From Streptomyces sp. ISL-10 (GTDB lineage Bacteria; Actinomycetota; Actinomycetes; Streptomycetales; Streptomycetaceae), in NCBI RefSeq assembly GCF_018614575.1, contig NZ_JAGGOJ010000033.1, positions 19,810-83,809 of the forward strand: 64,000 bases of DNA, read 5' to 3'. This document shows, piece by piece, positions 25,682-34,892 of the stretch. Numbering within the stretch: position 1 is the stretch's first letter; the number at the start of each line of letters is the position of its first letter. The notes under the pieces are model-generated. The model ran no database searches. It was not told where the DNA came from and worked only from the letters and a program-made list of their open reading frames with translations. The position numbers were made by a program, and so were the translations under genes.

Positions 25682-28600
25682 TCACGGTGCCGCCGCGTCG
25701 ATCGCCTTCACGATCCGCTTGTCCGACACGGGGTACGCCGTGCCCAGCGCATGCGCGAAGTAGCTGACCCGGAGCTCCTCGATCATCCAGCGGATGTCCA
25801 GGACCTCCTGTGGCACCGGCCGGCCCTGGGGCAGCTGCTCCAGCAGCCAGGCGTACTCGTCCTGCATCTCGTGGACCTTGTCCATGCGCGTGGTGTCCCG
25901 CTGGACGGCCGTTGGCATCTGCTGGAGCCGGCGGTCCACGGCGATCAAGTAGCGCATCAGGTCGGGGAGCCTGCGCAGGCCCGTGCGCGTCACGAAGCCG
26001 GCCGGCACGAGGGCCGCCAGCTGCTCGCGCACGTCCTGGACGTTGTTGATCAGAGTCAGGCTGTTCGTGGCCTTCAGGCGCCGCTCACAGGCCTGCCAGG
26101 CCGCCAGGATCTGCTGCACCTGATCGACGGTCCGGACGGTCAGATCCACGAGGTCCGAGCGGACCTTGTCGAACAGCTTCCGGAACGATTCCTCGTCCCA
26201 CGCCGGGCCGCCGTGGTCGGCGATGAGCCGGTCCGCCGCCGCCATGGCGCAGTCGTCGAACAGCGCCTGGATCGAACCGTGCGGATTGCGGGACAGTGCC
26301 AGCTTCTGTTGGTTGGTCAGCCTGTCGGAGGCGAACTTCGCCGGGTTCACGGGGATGTTCAGCATGATCAGGCGACGGGTGCCCTGCCACATCGCCTGCG
26401 TCTGCTCGGCCTCGGTGTCGAAGAGCCGTACGGAGACGCTGTCGCCCGCGTCGACGAGCGCCGGGTACGCCTTGACCGGCTGGCCGGCCCGGCGTGTTTC
26501 GAACACCCGCGCCAGCGTGCCGATCGTCCAGTCCTTCAGGTCCGTGCGCTCCAGCGCCTCACCCGACGGGCCGGAGGAGGCGGCGGCCTTGGACAGCGCC
26601 TGACGGGCCTTCGGCCGCAGCGCCAGCCGCAGCGCCTCCAGGTCCTTGTCCTCGGCGAGCTTCTTGCGGCGCTCGTCGACGATCCGGAACGTGATCTTGA
26701 GATGGTCGGGGATCCGGGAGAGATCGAAGTCGTCCGCCCGGACGGGAACGCCGACCATCCGCTGGAGCTCACGCGCCAGGGTGACGGGCAGCGGCTCCTG
26801 GAGGGGGACGGCCTTGTCCAGGAACGCCTTCGCGTAGTTCGGCGCCGGCACGTAGTGGCGGCGGATCGGCTTCGGGAGGGAGCGGATCAGCTCGGTGACG
26901 ACCTCTTCGCGCAGGCCGGGGATCTGCCAGTCGAAGCCCTCGTCGGTGACCTGGTTCAGCACCTGGAGCGGGATGTGGACGGTGACACCGTCGGCGTCCG
27001 CGCCCGGCTCGAACTGGTACGTCACCGGGAACTTCAGCCGGCCCTGCCGCCACGAGTCCGGGTAGTCGTCCTTGGTGACCGCCCCGGCCTTCTCGTTGAT
27101 CAGCATCTCGCGCTCGAAGTCGAGCAGTTCGGGCTGTTCGCGGCGCTTGTGCTTCCACCAGGAGTCGAAGTGCGCACCGGACACGACGTGGTCGGGCACG
27201 CGCTGGTCGTAGAAGTCGAAGAGGGTCTCGTCGTCCACGAGGATGTCGCGGCGGCGGGCCCGGTGCTCCAGCTCCTCGACCTCGGTCAGAAGTTTGCGGT
27301 TGTCCGCGAAGAACTTGTGGTGTGTGCGCCAGTCGCCCTCGACGAGAGCGTTGCGGATGAACAGGTCGCGGGAGGTCTCCGGGTCGATGCGCCCGTAGTT
27401 CACCTTGCGCTGGGCGACGATGGGCACGCCGTAGAGCGTCACCTTCTCGTACGCCATGACGGCGGCGGCGTCCTTCTCCCAGTGCGGCTCGCTGTACGTA
27501 CGCTTCAGCAAATGCTGGGCGAGCGGTTCGATCCACTCCGGTTCGATCTTCGCGTTGACGCGTGCCCACAGGCGTGAGGTCTCCACGAGCTCGGCGGACA
27601 TCACGAAGCGCGGGGGCTTTTTGAAGAGGGCGGATCCGGGGAAGATCGCGAACTTGGCGTTCCGCGCGCCCAGGTACTCGTTCTTCGCTGTGTTCTTCCC
27701 GCCCTCCGCCCCGGCGTCCTTCACGTCCTTCATGCCGACGTGCGAGAGCAGGCCGGAGAGCAGGGAGACATGGACGGACTGCTCGGGGGCGTCCTCCTCA
27801 TTGAGGTGGATCCCCATCTGCTTCGCCACCGTGCGCAGCTGGGAGTAGATGTCCTGCCACTCGCGGATGCGCAGGAAGTTCAGGTACTCCTGCTTGCACA
27901 TGCGGCGGAAGCTGGACGAGCCGCGTTCCTTGTGCTGTTCGCGGATGTAGCGCCACAGGTTGAGGAAGGCGAGGAAGTCGCTGGTCTCGTCCTTGAAGCG
28001 GGCGTGCTGCTGGTCGGCCTGCGCCTGCTTGTCGGAGGGGCGTTCGCGCGGGTCCTGGATGGACAGCGCGGCCGCGATGACCATGACCTCGCGCACGCAG
28101 CCGTTCTTGTCGGCCTCGATGACCATCCGGGCGAGCCGGGGGTCGACCGGGAGCTGGGAGAGCTTGCGGCCGAGCTGCGTCAGCTTCTTGCGGGGGTCCT
28201 TCTGCGCCGGGTCGAAGGCGCCCAGCTCCTGGAGCAGCTGTACGCCGTCGCGGATGTTGCGGTGGTCCGGCGGGTCGATGAAGGGGAACTTCTCGATCTC
28301 GCCGAGCCCGGCCGCGGTCATCTGGAGGATGACGGACGCGAGGTTGGTGCGCAGGATCTCCGCATCCGTGAACTCCGGGCGGGTGAGGAAGTCGTCCTCG
28401 GAGTACAGCCGGATGCAGATGCCGTCGGAGGTACGGCCGCAGCGGCCCTTGCGCTGGTTGGCGCTGGCCTGGCTGATCGGCTCGATCGGCAGCCGCTGGA
28501 CCTTGGTGCGATGGCTGTAGCGCGAGATACGGGCCGTGCCCGGGTCGATCACGTACTTGATGCCGGGCACGGTCAGCGACGTCTCGGCCACGTTCGTCGC

Positions 28601-29632
28601 GAGGACGATCCGGCGGCCGGTGTGCGGCTGGAAGACCCGGTGCTGCTCGGCGTGCGACAGGCGCGCGTAGAGGGGGAGCACCTCGGTGAATCTGTACTGC
28701 TTCTTGTTGAGCGCGTCCGCGGTGTCGCGGATCTCGCGCTCGCCGGAGAGGAAGACGAGGATGTCGCCCTTGCCCTCGCCCATCAGCTCCTCGACGGCGT
28801 CGGTGATCGCGGTGATCTGGTCGCGGTCGGAGTCCTCGGAGTCGTCTTCGAGGAGCGGGCGGTAGCGGACCTCGACCGGATACGTCCGGCCGCTGACCTC
28901 GACGATCGGGGCGTCGCCGAAGTGGCGGGAGAACCGCTCCGGGTCGATCGTCGCGGAGGTGATGACGACCTTGAGGTCGGGGCGCTTCGGCAGCAGCTGT
29001 GCGAGATAGCCGAGCAGGAAGTCGATGTTCAGGGATCGCTCGTGCGCCTCGTCGATGATGATCGTGTCGTAGGCGCGCAGCTCGCGGTCCGTCTGGATCT
29101 CGGCGAGCAGGATGCCGTCCGTCATCAGCTTGACGAAGGTGGAGTCCTGGTTCACCTGGTCGGTGAAGCGGACCTTCCAGCCGACCGCCTCGCCGAGCGG
29201 GGTCCGCAGCTCCTCCGCGACGCGCTCGGCGACCGTACGGGCCGCGATACGGCGGGGCTGCGTGTGGCCGATCATGCCGCGCACACCCCGGCCGAGCTCC
29301 AGGCAGATCTTGGGGATCTGGGTCGTCTTGCCGGACCCGGTCTCGCCCGCGACGATCACGACCTGGTGGTCCCGTATCGCCTCGAGGATCGTGTCCTTCT
29401 TCTGACTGACCGGGAGCTGCTCCGGGTACGTGACCTTGGGCACGCGCTCGGCACGCCGCGCGTTACGGGCCGCGGACCTCTCGGCCTCGGCGGCGATCTC
29501 GTCCAGCACGGCCTGCCGCGCGTCGGGCTTACGGATGCGGCGGGCGCCCTCGAGACGGCGGCCGAGCCGGTGGGCGTCGCGCAGGGACGCCCCGGCCAGC
29601 AGGGTCTGGAGGTCGGCGAAGGAAGTAGACAT
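25682..29632 (-). CDS. hrpA: ATP-dependent RNA helicase HrpA
   Basis: A 1316-residue DEAH-box helicase. The N-terminal half is the motor: GETGSGKT at residues 96-103, IIIDEAHERSLNIDF for motif II, SATIDPERFS for motif III, then motif VI with QRKGRCGR. The ratchet, OB-like and DUF3418 domains of the HrpA family fill the C-terminal half (LTNQQKLALSRNPHGS, TGLRRLPDLMRYL). HrpA proteins act on RNA, including rescue of collided ribosomes in other bacteria. The ATG at 29632 (MSTSFADLQTLLAG) is preferred over the open frame further upstream. The gene ends 90 bp before tRNA-Asp, reading toward it. Confidence 0.95.
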   Translation of the reverse strand: MSTSFADLQTLLAGASLRDAHRLGRRLEGARRIRKPDARQAVLDEIAAEAERSAARNARRAERVPKVTYPEQLPVSQKKDTILEAIRDHQVVIVAGETGSGKTTQIPKICLELGRGVRGMIGHTQPRRIAARTVAERVAEELRTPLGEAVGWKVRFTDQVNQDSTFVKLMTDGILLAEIQTDRELRAYDTIIIDEAHERSLNIDFLLGYLAQLLPKRPDLKVVITSATIDPERFSRHFGDAPIVEVSGRTYPVEVRYRPLLEDDSEDSDRDQITAITDAVEELMGEGKGDILVFLSGEREIRDTADALNKKQYRFTEVLPLYARLSHAEQHRVFQPHTGRRIVLATNVAETSLTVPGIKYVIDPGTARISRYSHRTKVQRLPIEPISQASANQRKGRCGRTSDGICIRLYSEDDFLTRPEFTDAEILRTNLASVILQMTAAGLGEIEKFPFIDPPDHRNIRDGVQLLQELGAFDPAQKDPRKKLTQLGRKLSQLPVDPRLARMVIEADKNGCVREVMVIAAALSIQDPRERPSDKQAQADQQHARFKDETSDFLAFLNLWRYIREQHKERGSSSFRRMCKQEYLNFLRIREWQDIYSQLRTVAKQMGIHLNEEDAPEQSVHVSLLSGLLSHVGMKDVKDAGAEGGKNTAKNEYLGARNAKFAIFPGSALFKKPPRFVMSAELVETSRLWARVNAKIEPEWIEPLAQHLLKRTYSEPHWEKDAAAVMAYEKVTLYGVPIVAQRKVNYGRIDPETSRDLFIRNALVEGDWRTHHKFFADNRKLLTEVEELEHRARRRDILVDDETLFDFYDQRVPDHVVSGAHFDSWWKHKRREQPELLDFEREMLINEKAGAVTKDDYPDSWRQGRLKFPVTYQFEPGADADGVTVHIPLQVLNQVTDEGFDWQIPGLREEVVTELIRSLPKPIRRHYVPAPNYAKAFLDKAVPLQEPLPVTLARELQRMVGVPVRADDFDLSRIPDHLKITFRIVDERRKKLAEDKDLEALRLALRPKARQALSKAAASSGPSGEALERTDLKDWTIGTLARVFETRRAGQPVKAYPALVDAGDSVSVRLFDTEAEQTQAMWQGTRRLIMLNIPVNPAKFASDRLTNQQKLALSRNPHGSIQALFDDCAMAAADRLIADHGGPAWDEESFRKLFDKVRSDLVDLTVRTVDQVQQILAAWQACERRLKATNSLTLINNVQDVREQLAALVPAGFVTRTGLRRLPDLMRYLIAVDRRLQQMPTAVQRDTTRMDKVHEMQDEYAWLLEQLPQGRPVPQEVLDIRWMIEELRVSYFAHALGTAYPVSDKRIVKAIDAAAP

Positions 29633-29767
29633 ACGGAGTCCAGGATCGCACCCTCCGGAAAGCACTGGCGAACCCATTTCGTCAGCAAGCTGGTGCAGTA
29701 TGGAGCGAATCGTTCATGCCTCCCGTAATCCCGCACGTCCCGAACGTCCCGAGGGGAAAAGCGCGCC

Positions 29768-30259
29768 ATGCACAACGGCGGCGACCGCCGACACCGTGTC
29801 GCGGTGACCGCGAGCCTGCTGCTCGGACTGCTCGGCGCGCTGTTGGGATGCGCGACGGGCACAGCGGCGGCGGACATCCTCCCGGCCGCGACTCATGCTG
29901 CCGACGGCGCGGGTAGGGGGGCGGGCATCGGTCGCGGTGAGGCTCTCGCGGGCGGCGCCGCCGGCGGCCGCGCCCCGGCCGAGGCCGTCGGCACCGGGGA
30001 CATGTCGCCCGCAGCGGTGGATCCGGCGCCCCGGTCCGGGTGCGGGAAGCGCACCGGGGGCGAGGGCAGCGGAGCGCACCCCGGAGTACCGCCGCGCGGC
30101 GGATCCGCGTACGAGCTTCTTCCCGCCCTGCACCAGGCCCACGGCCCCGCCGGCTCCGCACTCGTCTGCGACCAGGCCGTGCCGGCCGTGACGCCCCTGC
30201 GCGGACCGCCACCACTCGCGCCGCCCTCCGCGGTCGACCTGTCCGTCCTGCGCGTATAG
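29768..30259 (+). CDS. Small exported protein of unknown function
   Basis: A 163-residue protein with an N-terminal export signal: basic MHNGGDRRHR, a hydrophobic stretch (VTASLLLGLLGALLG) and a cysteine in LLGCATG at a lipobox-like position, so it may be a lipoprotein. The mature part is low-complexity Gly/Ala/Pro sequence with two more cysteines (SGCGKR and LVCDQAV) and no known domain. GAGGGGA precedes the ATG at about 11 nt. It lies 61 bp before a DsbA-like oxidoreductase and its CcdA partner, so disulfide formation on this protein is possible. It is probably real because of the signal and position, but conservation is untested. Confidence 0.6.
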   Translation: MHNGGDRRHRVAVTASLLLGLLGALLGCATGTAAADILPAATHAADGAGRGAGIGRGEALAGGAAGGRAPAEAVGTGDMSPAAVDPAPRSGCGKRTGGEGSGAHPGVPPRGGSAYELLPALHQAHGPAGSALVCDQAVPAVTPLRGPPPLAPPSAVDLSVLRV

Positions 30260-30320
30260 GCCCGCCGGTCCCTTCCACCGGCATTCCTCCCGTCAGGCCT
30301 TCTCGCTCAGGAGCTCCTCC

Positions 30321-31058
30321 ATGTCTTCCGCCACGTCCCCCTCAGGCAAGCCGCTTGCCATCGGCGCGGGTGTCCTCGTCGCCGCGCTGCTGCTCGGCTT
30401 CGCCTCGTACACCGCCACCGAGCCCGACCCCGCGCCGTCGGCCGGCTCCTCGTCCGTGGCCGACGTCTCCGCCGAACCGCGGGCGGGCACCTACCCCGAG
30501 CTGGAGAGGCTCGCCCGCCGGGAGGCCGGTGACCCCCTGGCCACGGGCCGCGCGGACGCGCCCGTCGTGATGGTCGAGTACGCGGACTTCCAGTGCGGCT
30601 ACTGCGGGAAGTTCGCCCGCGACACCGAGCCGCAGCTGGTGAAGAAGTACGTCGACGCAGGCGTCCTGCGGATCGAGTGGCGCAACTTCCCGATCTTCGG
30701 CGAGGCGTCCGAGGCCGCGGCACGCGCCGCCTGGGCGGCAGGGCAGCAGGGCCGCTTCTGGCAGTTCCACGCGGCGGCGTACGCGGCCGATGCCAAGGAG
30801 AAGGGCTTCGGACCGGACCGCCTCACCGCGCTGGCCCGCGAGGCCGGGGTCGGCGACCTCGACCGCTTCGCGCGTGACCTGGACAGCGATGCCGCGCGCC
30901 GGGCGGTCGCGAAGGACCAGGAGGAGGGCTACGGTCTGGGAGCCACGTCGACCCCGTCCTTCCTGGTCAACGGCCGGCCCATCGCGGGGGCACAGCCCAT
31001 GGAGACGTTCACCGAGGCCATCGAGGCGGCGGCCCGGGCCGCGAAGCAGGGCTCGTGA
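30321..31058 (+). CDS. Membrane-anchored DsbA-like thiol-disulfide oxidoreductase
   Basis: A 245-residue protein with one N-terminal membrane helix (GAGVLVAALLLGFASYT) and an outside thioredoxin-fold domain of the DsbA/DSBA-like family. The active site is CGYC at residues 92-95 in YADFQCGYCGKFA, and the cis-proline loop is TSTPSFLVNG near the C-terminus. It should oxidise or isomerise disulfides of exported proteins. AGGAG lies 7 nt before the ATG at 30321. Its stop overlaps the next start by 4 bp, which couples it to the CcdA-like electron conduit. Confidence 0.92.
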   Translation: MSSATSPSGKPLAIGAGVLVAALLLGFASYTATEPDPAPSAGSSSVADVSAEPRAGTYPELERLARREAGDPLATGRADAPVVMVEYADFQCGYCGKFARDTEPQLVKKYVDAGVLRIEWRNFPIFGEASEAAARAAWAAGQQGRFWQFHAAAYAADAKEKGFGPDRLTALAREAGVGDLDRFARDLDSDAARRAVAKDQEEGYGLGATSTPSFLVNGRPIAGAQPMETFTEAIEAAARAAKQGS

Positions 31059-31891
31059 CGCACGACATCGGCTATCTGGCGGCCTTCCTCGGCGGCCTGC
31101 TCGCCCTGATCAGTCCGTGCAGCGCGCTGCTGCTGCCCGCGTTCTTCGCGTACTCGATCGACTCCACGGGCCGGCTGCTGGCGCGTACCGGCATCTTCTA
31201 CGCCGGCCTGGCGACCACCCTGGTCCCGCTCGGCGCGGCCGGGTCCTTCGCGGGGCGGCTCTTCTACGGCCACCGTGACCTGCTGGTCTCGGCCGGCGGC
31301 TGGCTGATCGTCGCGCTCGGGGGCGCGCAGATCCTCGGGATGGGCTTCGCCTCGCGCCGTATCGCCGAGGTGTCGGGCCGTATCCGTCCGACGACGGTTT
31401 TGTCGGTCTACGCCCTGGGCCTGGTCTACGGGCTGGCGGGCTTCTGCGCGGGCCCGATCCTGGGCAGCGTGCTGACCGTGGCGGCCCTGAGCGGCAGCCC
31501 GGTCTACGGCGGCCTGCTGCTCGCGGTCTACGCCCTGGGCATGGCGGTCCCGCTGTTCCTGCTGGCCCTGCTCTGGGACCGCTTCGATCTGGGCGCGCGC
31601 CGATGGCTCCGCGGGCGCGAACTGGGCGTGGGCCGGTTCCGGCTGCACACGACGTCCCTGGCGTCGGGAGTGTTCTTCGTCCTGCTGGGTGCCGTGTTCC
31701 TGGTCTTCGACGGCACGACGGCCCTGCCGGGCCTGCTGTCGGTCGACGACTCGTTCGCGGTGGAGGAGTGGGCGGCGGGCATCGGCAGGGCGATCCCGGA
31801 CTGGGCGCTGCTCGTCGTGGTGGTCGCGGTGGCGGCGCTGATCCTGGGCGTGCGCGGTTGGCGCCGGGGAGAAGAGCGGGAGAAGGCGTAG
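31055..31891 (+). CDS. CcdA/DsbD-family transmembrane electron carrier
   Basis: A 278-residue polytopic protein with about six transmembrane helices. SPCSALLLPAFFAYS in helix 1 and GFCAGPILG in a later helix are the paired cysteine-containing motifs by which CcdA passes electrons from cytoplasmic thioredoxin to outside thiol proteins. Its GTG (31055) overlaps the stop of the DsbA-like gene, so it is most likely that protein's redox partner. A role in cytochrome c maturation is the alternative, but no ResB/ResC genes are nearby. Confidence 0.9.
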   Translation: MTHDIGYLAAFLGGLLALISPCSALLLPAFFAYSIDSTGRLLARTGIFYAGLATTLVPLGAAGSFAGRLFYGHRDLLVSAGGWLIVALGGAQILGMGFASRRIAEVSGRIRPTTVLSVYALGLVYGLAGFCAGPILGSVLTVAALSGSPVYGGLLLAVYALGMAVPLFLLALLWDRFDLGARRWLRGRELGVGRFRLHTTSLASGVFFVLLGAVFLVFDGTTALPGLLSVDDSFAVEEWAAGIGRAIPDWALLVVVVAVAALILGVRGWRRGEEREKA

Positions 31892-31898
31892 CGCGGTG

Positions 31899-31927
31899 CG
31901 GGCCCCCGTCCACCGGACGGGGGCCCG
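31899..31927 (+). terminator. Terminator of the DsbA-CcdA operon
   Basis: A perfect 13-bp stem (31899-31911 with 31915-31927) and ACC loop begin 8 bp after the ccdA-like stop. Confidence 0.8.
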
Positions 31928-31961
31928 GCTCACGCTTCCGGGGGGCGGGGCCGGGAAACGG

Positions 31962-31993
31962 CGAAGGCCCCGATCCGGGGATCGGGGCCTTCG
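31962..31993 (-). terminator. Terminator of the tRNA Glu-Asp-Phe cluster
   Basis: A perfect 14-bp stem (31962-31975 with 31980-31993) and CGGG loop lie 6 bp beyond the tRNA-Phe 3' end on the minus strand. It is the only hairpin seen after the three tRNAs, so they are likely one transcript. Confidence 0.8.
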
Positions 31994-31998
31994 TACGG

Positions 31999-32072
31999 TG
32001 GCTGGGGCCGGGGTCGAACCGGCGACCTATCGCTTTTCAGGCGATCGCTCGTACCAACTGAGCTACCCAGCC
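31999..32072 (-). tRNA. tRNA-Phe (GAA anticodon)
   Basis: The acceptor arms GGCTGGG/CCCAGCC, D arm GCTC/GAGC, anticodon loop CTGAAAA and T arm GCCGG-TTCGACC-CCGGC fit a 74-nt cloverleaf. It is the last gene of the minus-strand cluster Glu-Asp-Phe. Confidence 0.97.
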
Positions 32073-32094
32073 GAGAAACTCTTCCGAGCTCCAG

Positions 32095-32169
32095 CGGTCC
32101 TGACGGGATTTGAACCCGCGGCCTCCACCTTGACAGGGTGGCGAGCACTCCAAACTGCTCCACAGGACC
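32095..32169 (-). tRNA. tRNA-Asp (GTC anticodon), copy 2
   Basis: Identical to the gene at 25518-25592, including three flanking bases on the 3' side. It lies between tRNA-Glu and tRNA-Phe and has no separate terminator. Confidence 0.97.
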
Positions 32170-32207
32170 AAGCGTGGTGCGAGACAAGTCTCGCACACGG
32201 TGATGCG

Positions 32208-32280
32208 TGCCCCCAACGGGATTCGAACCCGTGCTACCGCCTTGAAAGGGCGGCGTCCTGGGCCACTAGACGATGAGGGC
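32208..32280 (-). tRNA. tRNA-Glu (TTC anticodon)
   Basis: The acceptor GCCCTCA pairs with TGGGGGC (one G-T wobble), the anticodon loop is CTTTCAA, and the T arm has CGGGTTCGAATCCCG. It is the first gene of the Glu-Asp-Phe cluster. Confidence 0.96.
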
Positions 32281-32396
32281 TAAGGGCCCGCCTGGGCGCT
32301 TCGCAGCGCGTCGGGGACGTGAGAAGCATATGGGATGCGGGGAGCTATCGCCAAAACGCTTTTCGGGGCGCCCGGTCCCCGCCCGCCGCACGCCCC

Positions 32397-33962
32397 CTAC
32401 GGAGACGGCGTCGGCGAACCCGGTGACGGCGAGGGGGAGGACGAGGCGGCGGGGTCCGGTGGCCGGGCGACATGGCGGCTGACCTCCGCCGTGGTCAGAC
32501 CCAGGCCGCCCAGCGTGATCTCGTCCCATGCCTGGAGCTGTCGGTTCGTCCGGTCGAGGTAGAGCACCGAGGCGCGTACCTTCTCCGGCTCCTGGTTCTG
32601 CACCGCGCGCAACCCGCCGCCGCCCGTCGACCCCTCGATCTTGACGCGGGTGCCGTGCCTGAGCACCTCGGTGTGCCGTTTGTGGATGTGCCCGGCCAGG
32701 ACCAGCGGCACGGTGCCGTCGGTCTCGCGGGCCGCCACGGGGTTGTGGGCGACCGCGATGTCGACCGGCGTCCCGGCGCTCTTCTGGTCGCGCAGGGCGG
32801 AGGCGAGGCGGATGCCGGTCATGCGTTCCGCCGGGTCGCCCTGGGCGACGACCGACCGGTCCGGGGTGAACTGCGGGTCGCCGGTGCCCGCGATGCGCAG
32901 CCCCGCGACGGTGACGGCCCGCCCTTCGTCGAGGACGTGGACGTTCTTCATCCGGGACAGGTACTCCTGCGTCGAACGCGAGTCGTGGTTGCCGCGGACC
33001 CACACATAGGGCGCGCCCAGGTCGCGGATGGGGTCGAGGAAGCCGTTCTCGGCGGACGAACCGTGGTCCATGGTGTCGCCGGAGTCGATGATCACGTCGA
33101 TGCCGTACTGCTTCACGAGGGAGCCGATGATGTGCCAGGCGGCCGGGTTGAGGTGGATGTCGGAGACGTGGAGCACCCGCATCGTGCCCGGGTCCGGCCG
33201 GTAGGCCGGGAGCGTCGACGTCGCGTCGTACAGCTTGGTGACGTTGGTGACCAGGCGTGCCAACTCCTTCTGGTAGACGTCGAATTCGGTCACGATCGAG
33301 CGCGCGTTGCCGACGACGGACGGCGCGGAGGACAGCAGTCCGGAGAACTTGGGCTCCAGTACGGACTTCGGATTCCAGGTCGCGGCCGCCGAGACGCCGG
33401 ACGCGGCGAGGAGCGCGAGCGCGAGCCCGCCGGCGGCTAGGGCGCGACGGGGGCGGCGGTAGACGGCCAGGCCCAGTGCGGTCGCGCCGGAGACGACGGC
33501 GACGCAGGAGCGCACCGCGAGCTCCGTGGTGCCGTCCTGGACATCGGTGGAGATCTCGTCCTGGAGCCCGGACAGCCGCTCGGGGTGTTCGACCAGGGCC
33601 CGGGAGCGGTCCGGGTCGAGGCGGTCGACGTCGACGTCGAGGCGGACGGGGGCGACGTGGGAGTCGAGTTCGAGGGCGCCGAGCGGGGACACGTTGATCT
33701 TCGTGCCGCCGCTGAAGGAGGGACGCAGCGTCATGGTGGTGTCCATCGGGCCGACCGGAGTACGGACGTTGCCGACGATGAGCAGGCCGAGCCAGGCTCC
33801 GACGAGGACGACGGCCGTCAGGCCGAGTGCGCGGGTCCAGGGCCGCGGGGTGTGCGAAAGTGCGGTGGCCTGCACAGTCGTGGGGCCGCCGCGCCGCAGC
33901 GCGGTACGGATCAGGCGGATCGGGCGGGGCAAGTGGTTCGATTCCGGGGCTTCGCGGGCCAT
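32397..33962 (-). CDS. Membrane-bound metallophosphoesterase
   Basis: A 521-residue protein with hydrophobic helices at about 50-70, 160-178 and 185-203, then an outside or cytoplasmic calcineurin-like phosphoesterase domain. All metal motifs are present in order: DIHLNP, GDTMDH, GNHDS and, near the end, AGHIHKRH. The C-terminus is a short Ser/Pro-rich tail. The ATG at 33962 (MAREAPESNH) is chosen because the ATG at 33995 has no ribosome binding site; both are possible. The gene is divergent from a zincin gene. The substrate is unknown. Confidence 0.88.
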   Translation of the reverse strand: MAREAPESNHLPRPIRLIRTALRRGGPTTVQATALSHTPRPWTRALGLTAVVLVGAWLGLLIVGNVRTPVGPMDTTMTLRPSFSGGTKINVSPLGALELDSHVAPVRLDVDVDRLDPDRSRALVEHPERLSGLQDEISTDVQDGTTELAVRSCVAVVSGATALGLAVYRRPRRALAAGGLALALLAASGVSAAATWNPKSVLEPKFSGLLSSAPSVVGNARSIVTEFDVYQKELARLVTNVTKLYDATSTLPAYRPDPGTMRVLHVSDIHLNPAAWHIIGSLVKQYGIDVIIDSGDTMDHGSSAENGFLDPIRDLGAPYVWVRGNHDSRSTQEYLSRMKNVHVLDEGRAVTVAGLRIAGTGDPQFTPDRSVVAQGDPAERMTGIRLASALRDQKSAGTPVDIAVAHNPVAARETDGTVPLVLAGHIHKRHTEVLRHGTRVKIEGSTGGGGLRAVQNQEPEKVRASVLYLDRTNRQLQAWDEITLGGLGLTTAEVSRHVARPPDPAASSSPSPSPGSPTPSP

Positions 33963-34038
33963 TGGTGCCGTATGCCCCACGCGACCGGTCACCATGCCGG
34001 GGCGGCGCGGCGGGCTCGGCGTGCGTGACAATGGCCAG

Positions 34039-34389
34039 GTGCTGGAGATGACGCGCGAGGAGTTCGAGGAACTGGTCGCCGAGGCCCTGGACAGGATCCC
34101 GCCCGAACTGACGCGGCTGATGGACAACGTCGCCGTGTTCGTCGAGGACGAACCCACCCTGGACGATCCCGAGCTGCTCGGGCTCTACGAGGGGACTCCG
34201 CTGACGGATCGCGGCGAGTGGTACGCGGGTGTGCTGCCGGACCGCATCACCATCTACCGGGGGCCGACGCTGCGGATGTGCGAGACCCGAGAGGACGTCG
34301 TCGCGGAGACGGAGATCACCGTGGTGCACGAGATCGCCCACCACTTCGGGATCGACGACGAGCGGCTGCACGCCCTGGGGTACGGGTGA
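34039..34389 (+). CDS. Zincin-like metallopeptidase (HExxHxxGxxD)
   Basis: A 116-residue compact protein. It starts MLEMTREEFEELVAEALDRIP and carries the zinc motif HEIAHHFGIDD (H97, E98, H101, with D106/D107) close to the C-terminus. It belongs to the minimal zincin family common in actinobacteria, small cytoplasmic proteins of unknown substrate. The GTG at 34039 matches the conserved start as I recall it; the ATG at 34048 is an alternative, and neither has a strong Shine-Dalgarno. Its stop overlaps the first fluoride-channel gene by 4 bp, so the three genes form one operon. Confidence 0.88.
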   Translation: MLEMTREEFEELVAEALDRIPPELTRLMDNVAVFVEDEPTLDDPELLGLYEGTPLTDRGEWYAGVLPDRITIYRGPTLRMCETREDVVAETEITVVHEIAHHFGIDDERLHALGYG

Positions 34390-34892
34390 GCTCCGGCCCG
34401 AACGGCCTCCCGGAGGCGATCGATCCGGACGTCGACCTCCATGTGCCGGCCCAACGCGCCGAACTGGCGGGCGCACACGGGTTGGCGGTGCTCGCGGCGA
34501 TCTCGGCGGGTGGCGCGGCGGGCGCGTCGGCCCGCTACGGGGCTCTGTTGCTGTGGCCCGCTCCTCAGGGGGCGTTTCCCTGGGCCGTCTTCTGGGTGAA
34601 CGTGCTCGGCTGCGCCCTGATCGGCGTACTGATGGTGCTGGTGGGCGAGCGCGGCCGCACCGCGCACCCGCTGGTCCGGCCGTTCCTCGGGGTGGGCGTG
34701 CTCGGCGGTTTCACGACGTTCTCGACCTACGCCCTCGACTTCACCGAGCTGCTGGAACGCGAGGAGGCAGGGGCCGCCGTGGCGTACGCGGGTGGCACCG
34801 CCGCCGCTGCGCTGGCCGCCGTGTGGCTGGCCGCCTCCCTCACCAGGGCGGCCCTGGACCGCTCGGCGCGGGCGGCCCGGGCAGGCGCGTGA
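34386..34892 (+). CDS. crcB: Fluoride channel CrcB/FluC, first subunit
   Basis: A 168-residue membrane protein with four helices. GGAAGASARYG in helix 1, FWVNVLGC for the conserved asparagine and GGFTTFSTYALD with the phenylalanine/threonine fluoride track are FluC signatures. It exports fluoride passively. It has an N-terminal extension of about 30 residues compared with the second copy. The GTG at 34386 overlaps the zincin stop. In actinobacteria two crcB genes in tandem usually make an antiparallel heterodimer. Confidence 0.92.
   Translation: MSSGPNGLPEAIDPDVDLHVPAQRAELAGAHGLAVLAAISAGGAAGASARYGALLLWPAPQGAFPWAVFWVNVLGCALIGVLMVLVGERGRTAHPLVRPFLGVGVLGGFTTFSTYALDFTELLEREEAGAAVAYAGGTAAAALAAVWLAASLTRAALDRSARAARAGA

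Noticed and set aside
34021..34389. Fluoride riboswitch upstream of the crcB pair
   Set aside because: The crcB genes are translationally coupled to the zincin gene and no crcB-motif RNA pattern is visible before it.
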